From Cephalotus follicularis (taxonomy: Eukaryota; Streptophyta; Magnoliopsida; Oxalidales; Cephalotaceae): DNA of 64,000 nt. Positions 25,084-36,709 of the stretch are shown one piece after another. The stretch lies in NCBI GenBank assembly GCA_001972305.1, contig BDDD01000084.1:550668-614667 (forward strand). The letters run 5' to 3'. The stretch's first letter is position 1. Every line of letters starts with the position of its first letter. The notes beneath the pieces are model-generated. The model was not told the origin of the DNA. It saw nothing but the letters and a program-made list of their open reading frames with translations, and did no database searches. The translations under genes were made by a program, and so were the position numbers.

Positions 25084-25116
25084 CCAGTCGACTGTTTTCA
25101 CAAGGCAGTCGACTGC
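25084..25116. repeat. CAGTCGACTG pair
   Basis: Two perfect decamers are centred at 25089 and 25110, 21 bp apart, in the same solo LTR about 1 kb from the four-copy cluster. Confidence 0.85.
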
Positions 25117-25328
25117 CAAGAGTGAAATTAGGGTTTCACAAGTTCGGTTTCCACCAAACGAACCTCCAATCAATCCAAACATAAAAATTCACAGGAGAAT
25201 TCAATAATTGGACAATATTTCAATTAAAATGTATATTTTATTTCAATAATCGGATCAATATACATCAAATTGAAATAGTGGTTATCACACATCCTCCCAT
25301 CCTTATATAAATCTCATCCCGAGATTTC

Positions 25329-25763
25329 CTAGGATGAAAACAACTGGGGGTATTTAGCTTGCATATCATCTTCTCTTTTCCACGTAGCTTCTTCCACTCC
25401 GTGGTATTGCCACAATACCTTCACTAACGGAATGGTCTTGTTCCTTAACTGTTTAACTTGCCGGTCGAGAATCTGGATAGGTATCTCTTCAAAACTCAAA
25501 TCCGTTCTCAACTCCAGTGGCTCCCATTGTAAAACGTAAGAAGGGTCGGGATGGTACTTCCGCAACATCGAAACATGAAACACGTTGTGCACATCCGCTA
25601 GGCTGGGTGGTAAGGCAAGTCGATAATCAACAACGCCCACTCTCTCAAGAATCTCAAAAGGTCCTATAAACCGAGGGGTCAACTTTCCTTTCTTGCCGAA
25701 CCTCATAATTCCTTTAGTTGGAGAGACTTTAAGGAATACATGATCGCCCACAGCGAACTCCAA
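25329..25763 (-). pseudogene. Integrase C-terminal and chromodomain-like region of element B
   Basis: The minus-strand frame has VGDHVFLKVSPTKGIMRFGK, FIGPFEILERVGVVDYRLAL, HVSMLRKYHPDPSYVLQWE and KTIPLVKVLWQYHGVEEATW, then a stop after YPQLFSS. This is the GPF/Y segment followed by a chromodomain-like tail, the C-terminus of chromovirus Pol. The start methionine is internal to the polyprotein. Confidence 0.93.
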
Positions 25764-25780
25764 CTCTCGCCTGTGGTGGT

Positions 25781-26798
25781 CTACATAGCTTTTCTGCTAC
25801 TTTGAGCTTTACGGAGTCTTTCCCGGATAACCTTTACCTTCTCGATCGTGTCTTGCACAAGCCTGGGTCCCATGAGACTCTGTTCTCCCACTTCGAACCA
25901 ACAGATCGGGGTTCTGCATTTCCTTCCATAGAGAGCCTCGAACGCCGCCATACCAATACTGACGTGAAAACTGTTGTTGTACGAGAACTCTACTACGGGT
26001 AGATGGTCTTCCCAGCTACCTCCCCAATCCAAAACACATGCCCGTAGCATGTATTCCAGAGTCTGTATAGTCCTCTCAGACTGCCCATTAGTCTGGGGAT
26101 GGAAAGCTGTGCTAAAATTCAACTGAGTACCAAAAGCTTCTTGCAGCTTCCTCCAAAACGCGATGTAAAACGGGGGTCTCTGTCAGACACCACACTGATT
26201 GGTACTCCATGGAGCCTCACAATTTCAGTAATATGCAGATTTGCTAGCCGCGTGAGAGAAAAATTCATCTTGATCGCAAGAAAGTGTCCAGATTTAGTAA
26301 AGCGATCGACGATCACCCATATAGCATCACGGCCGTTCCTTGTTCCGGGCAGTCCGTCACAAAATCCATCGTTATATGTTCCCATTTCCACTGTGCCACT
26401 GGCAACGACTATAACAATCCTACTGGCCTTTGGTGTTCTGCTTTAACCCGTTGGCATGTCAAACAGGAAGCAACATATTCTGCTATCTCTCTCTTCAGGT
26501 TGTTCCACCAATATCTCAACTTTAGATCCCGGTACATCTTGGTACTTCCTGGATGTACGGAGAAACTGGAGCGATGCGCTTGCGACAACAGTTCATCCTT
26601 CAGCTCTTTGTTATTAGGAACACATATTCTGCCCTGATATCGGATTAATCCGTCACCTTGTACAGAAAAATCCGTCTTTAACCCTCCGTCTTCTGTCAAA
26701 GCTAGCTTGAGTAAGTCACCATCGTGGCTCTGAGCTTCGCGGATCCGGTCCATTAACCATGGATGCGTCTGAATATGAGCAATAGTTAGGCAAGCCAA
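25781..26798 (-). pseudogene. Integrase zinc-binding and core of element B
   Basis: The minus strand gives the HHCC domain (AHRSSFSVHPGSTKMYRDLK, then YVASCLTCQRVKAEH), the core with [20 protein letters not shown] and [16 protein letters not shown], and TAFHPQTNGQSERTIQTLEY carrying the catalytic E of the DDE triad. Frames change at about 26400 and 26120, so the protein is broken although motifs survive. Confidence 0.93.
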
Positions 26799-26799
26799 T

Positions 26800-27248
26800 C
26801 AACAACTGAGGGTGTCTGTAACAACATTAGCTTTGCCTGGATGGTACTGTATTTCACAGTTGTAGTCATTAAGCAACTCCATCCATCTGCATTGCCTCAT
26901 ATTCAGGTCATTCTGAGAGAATAAGTACTTTAGGCTCTTGTGATCGGTATACACCTCGAACTTTGTACCATATAGGTAATGCCTCTATTTACACAGAGCG
27001 AACACTATCGCCGCTAACTCAAGATCATGAGTGGGATAGTTTTCTTCATTGGGCTTTAACTTTCTTTAGGAGTATGCGATCACTCTTCCATTCTGCATAA
27101 GGACACATCCCAGGCCATTGCCTGATGCGTCACTGTATACAACGAAACCTTCATTGCCCTCTGGTAAGGCAAGGACTGGCGTAGTAGTCAGCCGATGCTT
27201 TAACTCCTGGAAACTCCATTCACAAGCATCATCCCAAACAAAAACCAC
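26800..27248 (-). pseudogene. RNase H domain of element B
   Basis: FVVYSDASGNGLGCVLMQNG carries the first catalytic D. The continuation in broken frame has [32 protein letters not shown] and [14 protein letters not shown]. Stops at about 27065 and 26990 interrupt it. It lies between RT and integrase. Confidence 0.9.
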
Positions 27249-27314
27249 ATTCTTCTACGTCAATCTAGTCAGAGGTGTAGCAATCTTTGAGAATCCTTCT
27301 ACAAACCGACGGTA

Positions 27315-28151
27315 CTATCCTGCCAAGCCAAGAAAGCTCCGGACTTCCGTCACATTCGTTGGTTGTTTCCAGCTCTTCACTGCTTCGATCTTTGTAGGAT
27401 CTACTGACAATCCTGCGCTGGATATAACATGACCAAGGAATGTCACCTCTGATAACCAGAATTCACATTTGCTAAACTTGGCATACAACTGATGGTCTCT
27501 GAGAGTCTGTAATGCCAAGTGCAGGTGTTCACCATGTTCTTCCATGGACTTCGAGTATATCAAGATGTCATCAATGAACACCACTATGCACTGGTCAAGA
27601 TATGGACTGAATATCTTGTTCATGAAGCTCATAAATGTTGCAGGGGCATTGGTCACCCCGAACGACATTACTACGAATTCGTAGTGTCCATATCGTGACC
27701 TGAAAGCAGTCTTGGGAATATCTTCCGCTCTAACTCGGAGCTGATGATATCTGGATCTTAGATCCAACTTAGAAAACACTGAAGATCCCTTAAGCTGATC
27801 AAACAGATCGTCGATATGTGGTAGTGGATACTTATTCTTAACTGTTACTTTATTCAGCTGCTGATAATTGATACACATTCTTAGGGATCCGTCTTTCTTC
27901 TTCACGAACAAGACCAGTGCTCCCCATGGGGATACACTGGGTCTGATGAAACCTTTATCTAGCAACTCCTGTAGTTGCACTTTCAATTCTTTTAACTCAG
28001 GAGGGGCCATCCGGTAAGGAGCTATCGATATTGGAGCCGTCCTGGGTAAAAGGTCTATAGCAAACTCCACATCTCTCTCAGGAGGTAAGGATGCCACCTC
28101 TTCCGGAAACACATCCGGGTATTCACAAACCACAGGAACATCCTCCAACAT
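27315..28151 (-). pseudogene. Reverse transcriptase of element B
   Basis: The 278-residue minus-strand frame runs from the protease-RT linker ([20 protein letters not shown]) through KFIRP-like [63 protein letters not shown] and FIDDILIYS to RSFLGLAG. The catalytic D and DD are present. Two normally conserved positions have drifted: CIDY is CINY and RSGYHQ is RSRYHQ. It gives the uninterrupted reference for the RT of element A. Confidence 0.94.
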
Positions 28152-28640
28152 GTGCCAGGTAAGCAGTACAACCCTGTCTCAAGAGTCTATCAGACTGAAT
28201 AGCAGATATCATAGAAACCGGCTGATACTCTAATGTCCTGACAAACTGGAACAGAGACTGTCCTGGCAAATGGAAGGTTACAACCTTCCAGTTACAATCC
28301 ACATATGCATTATATACTGCCAGCCAATCCATACCGAGAATTAAATCAAGTTCGCCCATCTGTAATACTATAAGGTCTGCCAGGAGAATATGCCCGCAAA
28401 TCTAAATGGCACAAGATCTACACACCCACCGGGAGGTAACCGACTCTCCTACCGGTGTGCTAACCTCTATCGTAAAAGGTAAAGGCTCGGGCTCCACATT
28501 CATTCGTCTCATAAAATGAGAAGCAACATATGAATGGGATGAGCCCGGATCAATCAAAGTTAATGCCTGAAGCTGAGATACACAAATCATACCTCCAATC
28601 ACTGAGGGTGATCTGAATACAGCTCGCTGATCTATAGCAA
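28123..28640 (-). pseudogene. Protease of element B with altered active site
   Basis: The minus strand encodes LTLIDPGSSHSYVASHFMRR, VGESVTSRWVCRSCAI and LDLILGMDWLAVYNAYVDCN. The catalytic triplet, DSG in element A, is DPG here. A stop separates the two halves near 28400. It would be inactive on both counts. Confidence 0.92.
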
Positions 28641-28779
28641 AAACTCTTCCTTGCACCGTAGATGCAAATCCCATCGGCTGTTTTCCACGGTCTCCACGTG
28701 AACTAGTGCTAGGGCAGCCTTGCTGGAAACTTCCCTGAGGTCGATTCGAACCTTGTCCTGTTTGTCCTCCTGTGTTGAA

Positions 28780-30047
28780 CTGATTCTGTGGGCATTGTGT
28801 AGATATATGATCTGGAGCTCCACAAGTCCAACACCTACCATCTTTCCACCAGAAATCCTCAGAAGCATGGTTGGTACGACCACAATGCATACAGGTTTCA
28901 ACAGACACCTACTATTCATCGACAGGTCTAGAGGAACCTTCTTGCGAAGCTGACGCCTCCGTCGTGCATTACGATCGGGTCTTCTCTGTTGAGATCCACG
29001 AGATTATCTTCCCAACCTCGAAGGTCCTGCGGGGCTACCAATACTGCGGGGAGATTCTCCCTGCCTCGGACTGCTGTGATATCCCAACCTTCGGGATTTA
29101 TTGCTACTACCAGAACTCCTTCCTGACTGATCGCCAGGAGGGGTAGGTCTCCGTTGGCCTATCTGGATCCCTAAATTCTGGAACCGCTGAGCCAAGGCTT
29201 CCACTTCACGTGCCCTATTAGATAATTCAAAGAAGGATCGTAGATGTAGGGGCACTAACTTCTCTTGAATGTCAGGTCGAAGTCCTGCAAGGAACTTCTT
29301 AGCCTTTCGCGACTCAGTATTCACCAGGTACAGAGCTATCCTCGATAGCTCGATAAACTTGGCATCGTATTGGGCCACCGTCATGTCTCCCTGAGTCAAG
29401 CCCAAAAATTCAGTTTCTCTTTTATCGATTTAAAAGTATCCCAAGAATAGGTCGTTCCAGATATCTCCCACTGGGATTCAATCATTTTCCACCAGTGTTC
29501 AGCTTCACCTTGTAACATATATGTCGCGAACACAACCTTCTGAGAGTCAGAACAATCCATGACTCGAAAGATCTTATCCATTTGGATTAACCACCTCTCC
29601 ACCGATATACCATCAGGATCCCATGAGGGCTGGAGGGTTTAACATCAAAACTCCGATTAAAGGGTTCTCTCGTCGCGAAGGTTGGTCGACAGATCTCCTT
29701 GCAGCTACAGCTCGCCTAGCTGGTCGAGCGGCTGATGTCTGTTCAGAAGCCTCTGCTGCACGTTTTGCTGGTACAACAACAGGTGGTTATTCATCTTCAT
29801 CCGGTTGTCCTTGGAGAAATTCATGCATTTGATTTATCATAGCGCGCATTCTCCTCATGAATCCTCTTCGTTCCTCTCTGGCAGGGGCAGCAGGTTCTAC
29901 TTCTGGAGGTGCATTAACTTCTCCTTGTTCTTCGGCACCTCTAATTGAACGGGTACGCCTAGTTGACGGCCCAAACCTCTCTCCTCGTACGCTTCTACTT
30001 CGTTGTCCATCCATCTGGTTCATATAAAGGAACGGGTCAATATCCAA
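28780..30047 (-). pseudogene. Gag of element B, broken
   Basis: It starts at 30047 (MDIDPFLYMNQMDGQRSRSV), with a basic N-terminus and RRGFMRRMRAMINQMHEFLQ as in A and D. The capsid block has YMLQGEAEHWWKMIESQWE and LTQGDMTVAQYDAKFIELSR. The first zinc knuckle is spoiled (CMHCGRTNHASEDF, last C changed to F); the second, CWTCGAPDHISTQC, is intact. Frames change at about 29780, 29600, 29400 and 29000. Confidence 0.9.
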
Positions 30048-30105
30048 ACATATATCTTAATTCCACTTGCCAAGGGTCCTATCCCGGCGCATCCAGAATA
30101 GTACG

Positions 30106-30117
30106 GCTCTGATACCA
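30106..30117 (-). other. Primer binding site of element B
   Basis: The minus strand reads TGGTATCAGAGC, an exact match to the usual tRNA-Met primer complement, 5 bases from the 5' LTR. Confidence 0.93.
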
Positions 30118-30122
30118 AAAAC

Positions 30123-31168
30123 TGTCACACCCCGAACCATGGGATGGGCCCCACGACTCGACACGTGACAATCTGTATAATCATCATAGCATAAAAATTA
30201 AACTTACAATAAATCATAACCATGAACCTTTATTTAATGTGTGAATATACAGACCCAGTAATCATATAAATTACACTGCTATAAACCAGAATAAAATAAA
30301 TATATAATTTATTTCCTACAACTTGACCATGAAAGCGTACTGTCGAGGAGGAGTAACTTACTGCACTCTTTATCCTTGCCGCTGCTGGGATGTGCCCCCA
30401 CTACCTGTTCCTGTACCTGACCCATTCATAGGAATGGGTCAGCAACCCTGAGGGTTGTGTAGGTTACCACATACACGGGCACATACCAGAGGAACAAACA
30501 CACAAGCAGAGGAGAAAATCATAATAAATATGCATGTCTACATGAATGCAGATCACAATCCATGACATTTCCATTATCATCCTTTGTCCTCGGACTGCTC
30601 TATTCAAACCATACATATCACCTACAGAGGAGTCTAGTCCGGCCATCCTATGGTCTGGTCAATGTACAAGGTTCACCTTTAGGCTCACCAGCCCGCGGAA
30701 TTCTCCTCCGGTTCACCTGCTCGCGGTTCACCCTTTGCTCACCTGCTCGCGGTTCACCCCTTGGATCAGCAGCTCTAGCGGAATTCACCCTTAGGTTCAC
30801 CATTGGCGGATTCACCCGAGATCACCAGCCTCACGGGGTTTGCCCCATTGGGCTCACCATCTCGGTGGAATTCTCCCATGTTGGGCTCACCAGGCAGGGA
30901 CCATCTATCTAAGACTTTTCCCTTTACATTCCATTTTCTAATTCCATTTCCTTCCCTGGCTTATTTCCCTTTTTCTTCAAGCCCAATCGCCTTATACCAT
31001 ATTAACTTCAGCCCAAAGAAAAATAAAACAATTCTTAATCCCAATGTCATAATCTATATCCCATTAAGGCCCAAATAAATACATCATAATTATTGGGTCC
31101 AGCCCAAAAGGCGAGAAAATAATTAAAAATCCCAATTATAATATTTTGTAATATTTAGGGCTCTTACA
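30123..31168 (-). repeat. 5' LTR of element B, deleted form
   Basis: This 1046-bp LTR has lost about 1.59 kb relative to its partner. The junction lies at CCCTTTTTCTTCAAGCCC near 30975, with a few bases of TTC microhomology at the break. The missing part is the central to upstream LTR in transcript sense, probably including the promoter. The TGACCCATT-CATAGG-AATGGGTCA stem-loop is at 30418-30441. Confidence 0.9.
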
Positions 31169-31619
31169 ATTGAAGTTTAAATGATAATTTTAATAATCAT
31201 ATTTCGGCTGCTATTAACCGTATTGGTCGGTTATAGTTTTCTGACATCTACACGCATTTCATTGCATAACACATTGTACGGCATAGTAAGTGTTTGTGTT
31301 CTGATAGTCTATTATCTGTCTATCTGTCTGTTGGCAGAGGATCATGCCTTTGAGGTCGGCCATGGAGGCGACCAATCGTGGGATTTGCTCATCTGTTCAG
31401 TGAGTGGAACGCCTTTCTTTAACCGTTTTTTATTCTGAAATTCTTTTAAATGACTTAATATTTAAACGTGTTCGTTTATTTATTTCCGTATCTGAATGAA
31501 CTTGGATTTACTTCATTTCTGAAATATGTTTAAGTTTTAATGTCTGATACATCCCTTTTAATGTTTTCCAAATGCTCACAAGATGATAGTCATAGTATGA
31601 CGATATTTTCAGTTATATC

Positions 31620-33146
31620 TGATGGAAACGGATATACCGAGTCCGGTGCCAAAATGGACATAGGTGTGTAGGGTGTAGAATAAAATTTTAAATATACAAT
31701 CATGCAGCGGAAGAACACCCAATAAAACATAAACCATTCCATAATGGCATGTCCACAGACCACATGAATCACCACAACATCAACAGAATCGAATTAGTGT
31801 CACCATTGCAAACAATGGTGACACACAATCATGGCAAAAAGAAGAAGGACCAAGAATTATACCAGTGGGTGTAGGCTCCTTCGTTCTTTGCCGCTACAAG
31901 CTTGAGTAGATTCCCTTTGATCTTTTCCAAGCCACAGGAAATGCAAGCAATCCTTCCAGCAAATGCAAAAGCACTAGAACTCACTCTCTCTCCCACTTAG
32001 CTTAGAAAGGGAGTATTGATTATGACCAATAAAGTCAATAATCAATCCACCCTAGATAAGCCTTTGCTTGGTGTATACCAGATGAAGAATCACTCACAAT
32101 CTACAGAGGAATTCGAGCTCTCAATTGCCCAGCAAAAAATCAAGCCTTTTTCCACACCTCCATTTTTCTGCAGAAATCCCTTTTAACTAGCCTACATTTC
32201 TCTCTCCCAATCTCCCATTTACTTAGGATAATGGCCTTCACTCCCTGGGAGTCCGAAGCCATGATTCCCACATTTCTAAAACGTGTAAAATTAAGAGAAA
32301 TTGGCTAATTATGTGAGAGAAGTAGTGCCCATGAAGTGAGATCGTGCACTGGTTGCACGTTCTGCTCAAAGACGTCGACGCCTTCCAAAAGACGTCGACA
32401 CCTTCCAAAAGACGTCGACGCCTATGCAACGTGGCACTAAAGTACATCGATGCTTTCTAAAAGACATCGACGTCTATATCAAAGAAATGCATCGACGTCT
32501 TTCTAAAAGACATCGACGCTTTCTGGCCAGTCAAGCATGAAAAGTCTAACTCTTTTTGTGATCTCATATAACTTTCAAATATTGGTTAAGTACGATTAAG
32601 CATATGTGTTTCCACAAAATGTAAAATCCACACAACCGATATTTGACACCAAGACTTAATATGTCTAACATATTAAAGATCCAATCATTATAAGGCAGGG
32701 ACCCTTTAAAATCTTGGTTAGATCGAGAGGTGTTCACAAATTACCGAAGTACCCCTAGGGTTCGGTTTAGCCATTCTAAATGGTCCTCGACCAATTTAAA
32801 TGTTATCAGAATAATATCTAGTATTATCCAGATGGAAAAATTATCTAATTAATTTTCCCATAATTTATTACACACCTCATTAACCCTAGATTTTCTAAGT
32901 TGTCGGTTCGCGTGCACTATAATCCCTTACCAGTCTCACAGCCTCCATGCCATCCAACCTTATGTCGGAGCATCACTAGTATAAGTAGGTAATAATTAAA
33001 CTACTTCAATTATGTGATAAAATACAAGTGATATAGCCATAACAAATTTAGCACGCATCATATATATAAGAATAAGATTGTTCTATACATGGTAAGATAT
33101 AATGTGACAACCCATCTAATGGCTTATCGGGTCACTATATCTAACA
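31620..33146 (-). mobile_element. Solo copia LTR of the E family, 1527 bp
   Basis: TGATGGAAACGG to ATATCTAACA has perfect ATATC duplications at 31615-31619 and 33147-33151, inside LTR C. It matches the LTRs of copia element E but lacks about 0.65 kb present there (42395-43045), the break lying near 32930. It keeps the uninverted form of the segment that is rearranged in the right LTR of E. Confidence 0.93.
32366..32523. repeat. Phased TCGA palindrome array in solo copia LTR
   Basis: Centres lie at 32376, 32396, 32416, 32448, 32468, 32493 and 32514; spacings are 20, 20, 32, 20, 25 and 21. Words are AAAGACGTCGACGCCTTCC and AAAGACATCGACGTCTAT variants. Confidence 0.87.
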
Positions 33147-33800
33147 ATATCTGTACTTGAAAGAAAAACGATTTCTGTATCTGTTTTAAATCTGTTTTGA
33201 TACGTTGATAATTTTTGTATATGTCTGAATCTGTTTTAAATTTGTTTGAATCTGTTTTAAATCTGTTTTGAGGTATTGGTGATTTCTGTACTTCTGAAAT
33301 CTGTTTAAATATGTTTCGATGCATGGTGATCTCGGTATTGTATTAGTTACCCATCTGATGCCCATGAGAGGCACTGTCTACATGTGTATGACTTTCTGCT
33401 AATGGTTTGACACGATGGTGTCATTGCCACTATTTCTGCTGGAAGTTCGGTCCGACGGGGCCCAGGTGTCAACCTTACCTAGTAGACCCATTGCATCTTT
33501 ATATATTTATTCTGTTTTAAAACTCTGTTAAATATTATGTATATTTGAAATTCTGATGATTTAAATCTGTTTGAAAGAAATGATCTAGTTTTCTGCTGAT
33601 TTCTGAAAATATCTGTTTTATAAATCGGTTTTGAAATTATATTATGTTTAAGTTGTTTTAATCTGTCTTATAAATCAGATTCTGGATTTTGACTCTATTT
33701 CTGAAATTCTGTTTCAGTTGTTTTATACTTTTGTTATATCTTTTTTGCAAATATATTTTTATGCGAGCAAAACTCCGCTGAGTCTTTTGTTCCATCTCAC

Positions 33801-33815
33801 TAGTCCTGTGGACTA
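33801..33815 (+). other. LTR C stem-loop TAGTC / GACTA
   Basis: A 5-bp stem with a 5-base loop CTGTG, corresponding in position to stem-loops in LTRs G (12502), D (36693) and I (60154). It is followed by a run of C as in several others. Confidence 0.5.
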
Positions 33816-34423
33816 ACCCCTTCGTTTTCAGTTTATGAGAGGTTAGTCTATTGAGCTATGTCAGCTGAAGTTAGTCAGTTTGCTGATGTGAGACATAAGG
33901 GCATGCCTACTAGTGTTTCCACACATGCATAGCAGCAGTACATCAATATTTTAAATTATACATTATTTATGTTTTATATAAATGTTTTTGTTTTGTTTAA
34001 AAGGGCTGAGCCCTTTTTCTATTTATGTTTTGATAATATGGTTAAAGCGGAGCCTAACCCATACTTGTTTTCTGCTTTAAATTGTGGCATCCTGAGAGCT
34101 GAACCCCTTTATAAACTACTAATTCCTCCTTCGGGAGTGTGGATTTTATAAACCGTGTTTTTCTTTACATGGGGCATAGTCCGATAAACGGATATTACAT
34201 GCCCGATTTTCTTAAAATTTTAAGAGTTAAAATTATTTTCAAGTTTTTGAAGAAACTTTTCTGTTTATTTAATGGTTTTTAAATAACTTTGTATATTCAT
34301 TTTGTTTAAAAACGCATTTTTGAAATTCTGTTTTGCTGAACCTACGAAGTGAGTCTCTACTGGGAGGTTTGGCCTCGTAGTGGGTGCGACGGATCCTAGC
34401 GATCAGGGTCCGGACGTGTCACA

Positions 34424-34695
34424 AGTGTTCTTTCTGTGAATCACTTCATTGAATCCATTCATTAATGAGCATCCACGTTCATACCATTTAGTCTTGTACA
34501 TAATGACGATAAGAATAATCATTCTCTTAAACAAGCTTGGTATGATATAAGCTAATTTAGTTGAATTAAAAACGTCTTATTTACGTGATTTTATGACTAC
34601 GAAAATTCTAGAATAAAGTTTACGAGAAACCGAGTCTCACTGCATGATCGCGCCATGGTCTCAGTTCTAATACTTTAATATAAGGACATCATTTC
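34424..34695. other. Short spacer between LTR C and element D
   Basis: This is 272 bp of AT-rich DNA with no recognised feature. Its last five bases, ATTTC, are the left target duplication of element D. Confidence 0.5.
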
Positions 34696-35399
34696 TGTGA
34701 TGACCCGAATTTCCTTTCTGTAGTGTTCATGTGTTTACTGTACTATATTGAACTGTATCGGACGGTATTGAACAGAGGTATACCTATACCTATCGTTATT
34801 GTATCGATTATATGCATGTATAGTCGGGTTTTGGGCTGAGTTTCAGAGAATTGACCGAATTGACTATTTAAGTCAATTTCCTTTGTCATTTCCCTCATAC
34901 TCTCACCATTTCTCATTCTTCTCCCTCTCTCTCTACCCTTCCCTCTCTCCCTCTAGCTGTGCAGCCTCATTCTCCCCTTTACAGCTCCAGATTGGCTTCT
35001 CCAGCAACCAAGATAGCGATTACAAGTCTTTTTCTTGCTGTTTGAACAAGAAAAGAGGGGATTCTTGGGTGTTTTTCCGGCCATTGATCAATTGTTGCTC
35101 AATTGTTGAAGCTTCAGTGATAGGTAGGACTTCTTACTTGAATTGCCTACCTCTTGTATTGATTGAATGATTGAATTGAGTGATTAAATTAGTGTATTTA
35201 ATGAGATTGGGGTTTTTAGGGTTTTAATTTAATCCTTGACCTAATTTTTAATACAAAGATTGAAATGGAAATTTGAAGGTTGTAACTAGTTTTATTAACC
35301 TTAAAAGACTTATTTTAACCCTTTGTTTGCAAAGAATGGGTTTTAATGGATTTTTTACTTGAGATTTGGCTATTTTTTCGGCATAAAATCGACCCTAGC

Positions 35400-35712
35400 C
35401 CATGTACATCGATGTCTTTTGCTTGAAATGCCGCATCCTTGATTTCTGCAGCAAAGACATCGATGTCTTTCAAAGACATCGACGTCTTTGCCCAGGATTT
35501 CTCTTTTTTGAAGAAGACATCGATGAGCGATCATAGGTTATTTTTAATGAAAAGCATCGACGCCTTTTCCCAAAGACATCGACGTCTTTAAGCCAGATCT
35601 CTATACAAATAGAGACAAACATCAATGTCTTTCAAAGACGTCGATGTCCTTCTACAGTTTTAGAGAATTACCTGAAACGCATCGATGTCTTTTACCAAAG
35701 ACATCGATGCCT
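35400..35712. repeat. Phased TCGA palindrome array, 5' LTR of D
   Basis: Centres lie at 35410, 35461, 35480, 35521, 35558, 35580, 35623, 35642, 35683 and 35705. Doublets 19-22 bp apart recur about every 60 bp. AAAGACATCGATGTCTTT at 35453-35470 is a perfect 18-bp palindrome. Confidence 0.9.
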
Positions 35713-36692
35713 ACAGTGCAGAATGAAATTTTAACTGTTTTAAGATGGTTTTTAACTCCTTTTCACATTGCTGCTTGACCGGAGCCTCACTTGAGGTATT
35801 CAAGCGTTTGAAACACAGTTTTCTACGGTTTTCAAAGATTGGATTGTTAAATTGATAGAGTGATAGAGTGAACCATGGTCGATGATCCAGTGACTTTCAT
35901 CAACCAGATAGATATTTCTTTCCTATCTCGTTGATTCGATTGTCACCGTCTATTGGCTACTGATTGATTGATTGATTGAGCCATAGATGTAGTGAGTCTA
36001 AGTTCGGAACTTTGGACGCTCATTCCCATTTCTCCATTAGACATCACCACTTATCGGCATTGTACTGACAGATTGATTGATTGTATTGTATGGATCCTAT
36101 AGAATGACCTTATGATTCGTGTTGGCTGTTAGGTTGTTGACTCTGTCCACCTATTCTGTTGATTGTTTCATTTATCGTATTGTTTTGACCTGCTGACGAG
36201 CAGTACTGTATTGATTAACGATTGATGCTCCCTTGAGGGTCGTAGCTCCCTAACAGTATAGTAGCTCCCTCAATTGTAGCTCATCGAGATTGTATTGACC
36301 GAACCATAGGCTGGAAGATCTACGTGTTCCAGACCTGATCAGTCTGAGAATAGTAGATAGATCTCCCACCTTTTTCGAAGGACTACCTTCCGTGGGATTG
36401 ATCATTTCTATTTATTGACATTGTACTGACCCGAGGTCGCATGCTCTATAGGATATGATTGATTGATTGGGTGTTTGATGCACCACCATTGAGTGTCTGC
36501 TATTGATTTATTGTTATAGATCCTATCTATATGCTCTGTTATGGGTCAGTGTCATACGGATATTCAGATCGCTAATTGTATACATGCATTTGCCATATCA
36601 TGCATTGATATTGTACACATCACATTGATATTACATAGATTGTCACAGATATTGCACATTGTACATGCATACACGCTGCATGAGGTTTCTGC

Positions 36693-36709
36693 TTAGCCAG
36701 TGTGGCTAA
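36693..36709 (+). other. LTR D stem-loop TTAGCC / GGCTAA
   Basis: A perfect 6-bp stem with loop AGTGT, followed by a CCCC/GGGG hairpin (36710-36726). It is conserved in the solo LTR at 14873; in the 3' LTR copy (52613) one G of the stem is lost. Confidence 0.6.

Larger units (their letters stand above)
23358..25289 (-). mobile_element. Solo gypsy-type LTR, 1932 bp
   Basis: TGTCACACCCCG to GTTATCACA is flanked by perfect CATCC duplications (23353-23357 and 25290-25294). It is inserted a few bases inside the 3' LTR of element B; without it, the LTR end and the CTCATCCCGAGATT segment adjoin as in element A. A TTAGCC..GGCTAA stem-loop (23694-23718) indicates minus-strand sense by analogy with the D family. 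It contains two CAGTCGACTG palindrome clusters and no genes. Confidence 0.88.
20717..31168 (-). mobile_element. Ty3/gypsy retrotransposon B (chromovirus type), decayed
   Basis: This 10.45-kb minus-strand element runs TGTCACGCC to CTCTTACA and has perfect ATTGA duplications at 20712-20716 and 31169-31173. It is inserted in LTR C. The right LTR is 1046 bp (30123-31168) and the left 2638 bp (20717-23354), a large asymmetry. Its coding order and protein sequences resemble element A closely, but the LTRs are a different family. A solo LTR (23358-25289) sits in its polypurine-tract region. All frames are broken. Confidence 0.96.
19606..34423 (+). mobile_element. LTR of family C (about 2.8 kb), split by two insertions
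   Basis: The parts 19606-20716, 31169-31619 and 33147-34423 join into one LTR starting TGTGACATCCG and ending GTGTCACA. The same sequence runs uninterrupted from 62080 to the window end, confirming both insertion points. It has a TATA box, a CT-rich leader (19930-20003), a GC-rich R region and a TAGTC..GACTA stem-loop. No primer site or internal region adjoins it, so it looks like a solo LTR, but the flanks (CAAAT and AGTGT) do not form a clear target duplication. Confidence 0.75.

Noticed and set aside
19606-34423. Claim of a target duplication around LTR C
   Set aside because: The flanking bases CAAAT and AGTGT do not match and shifting the ends does not give a convincing pair, so none is claimed.
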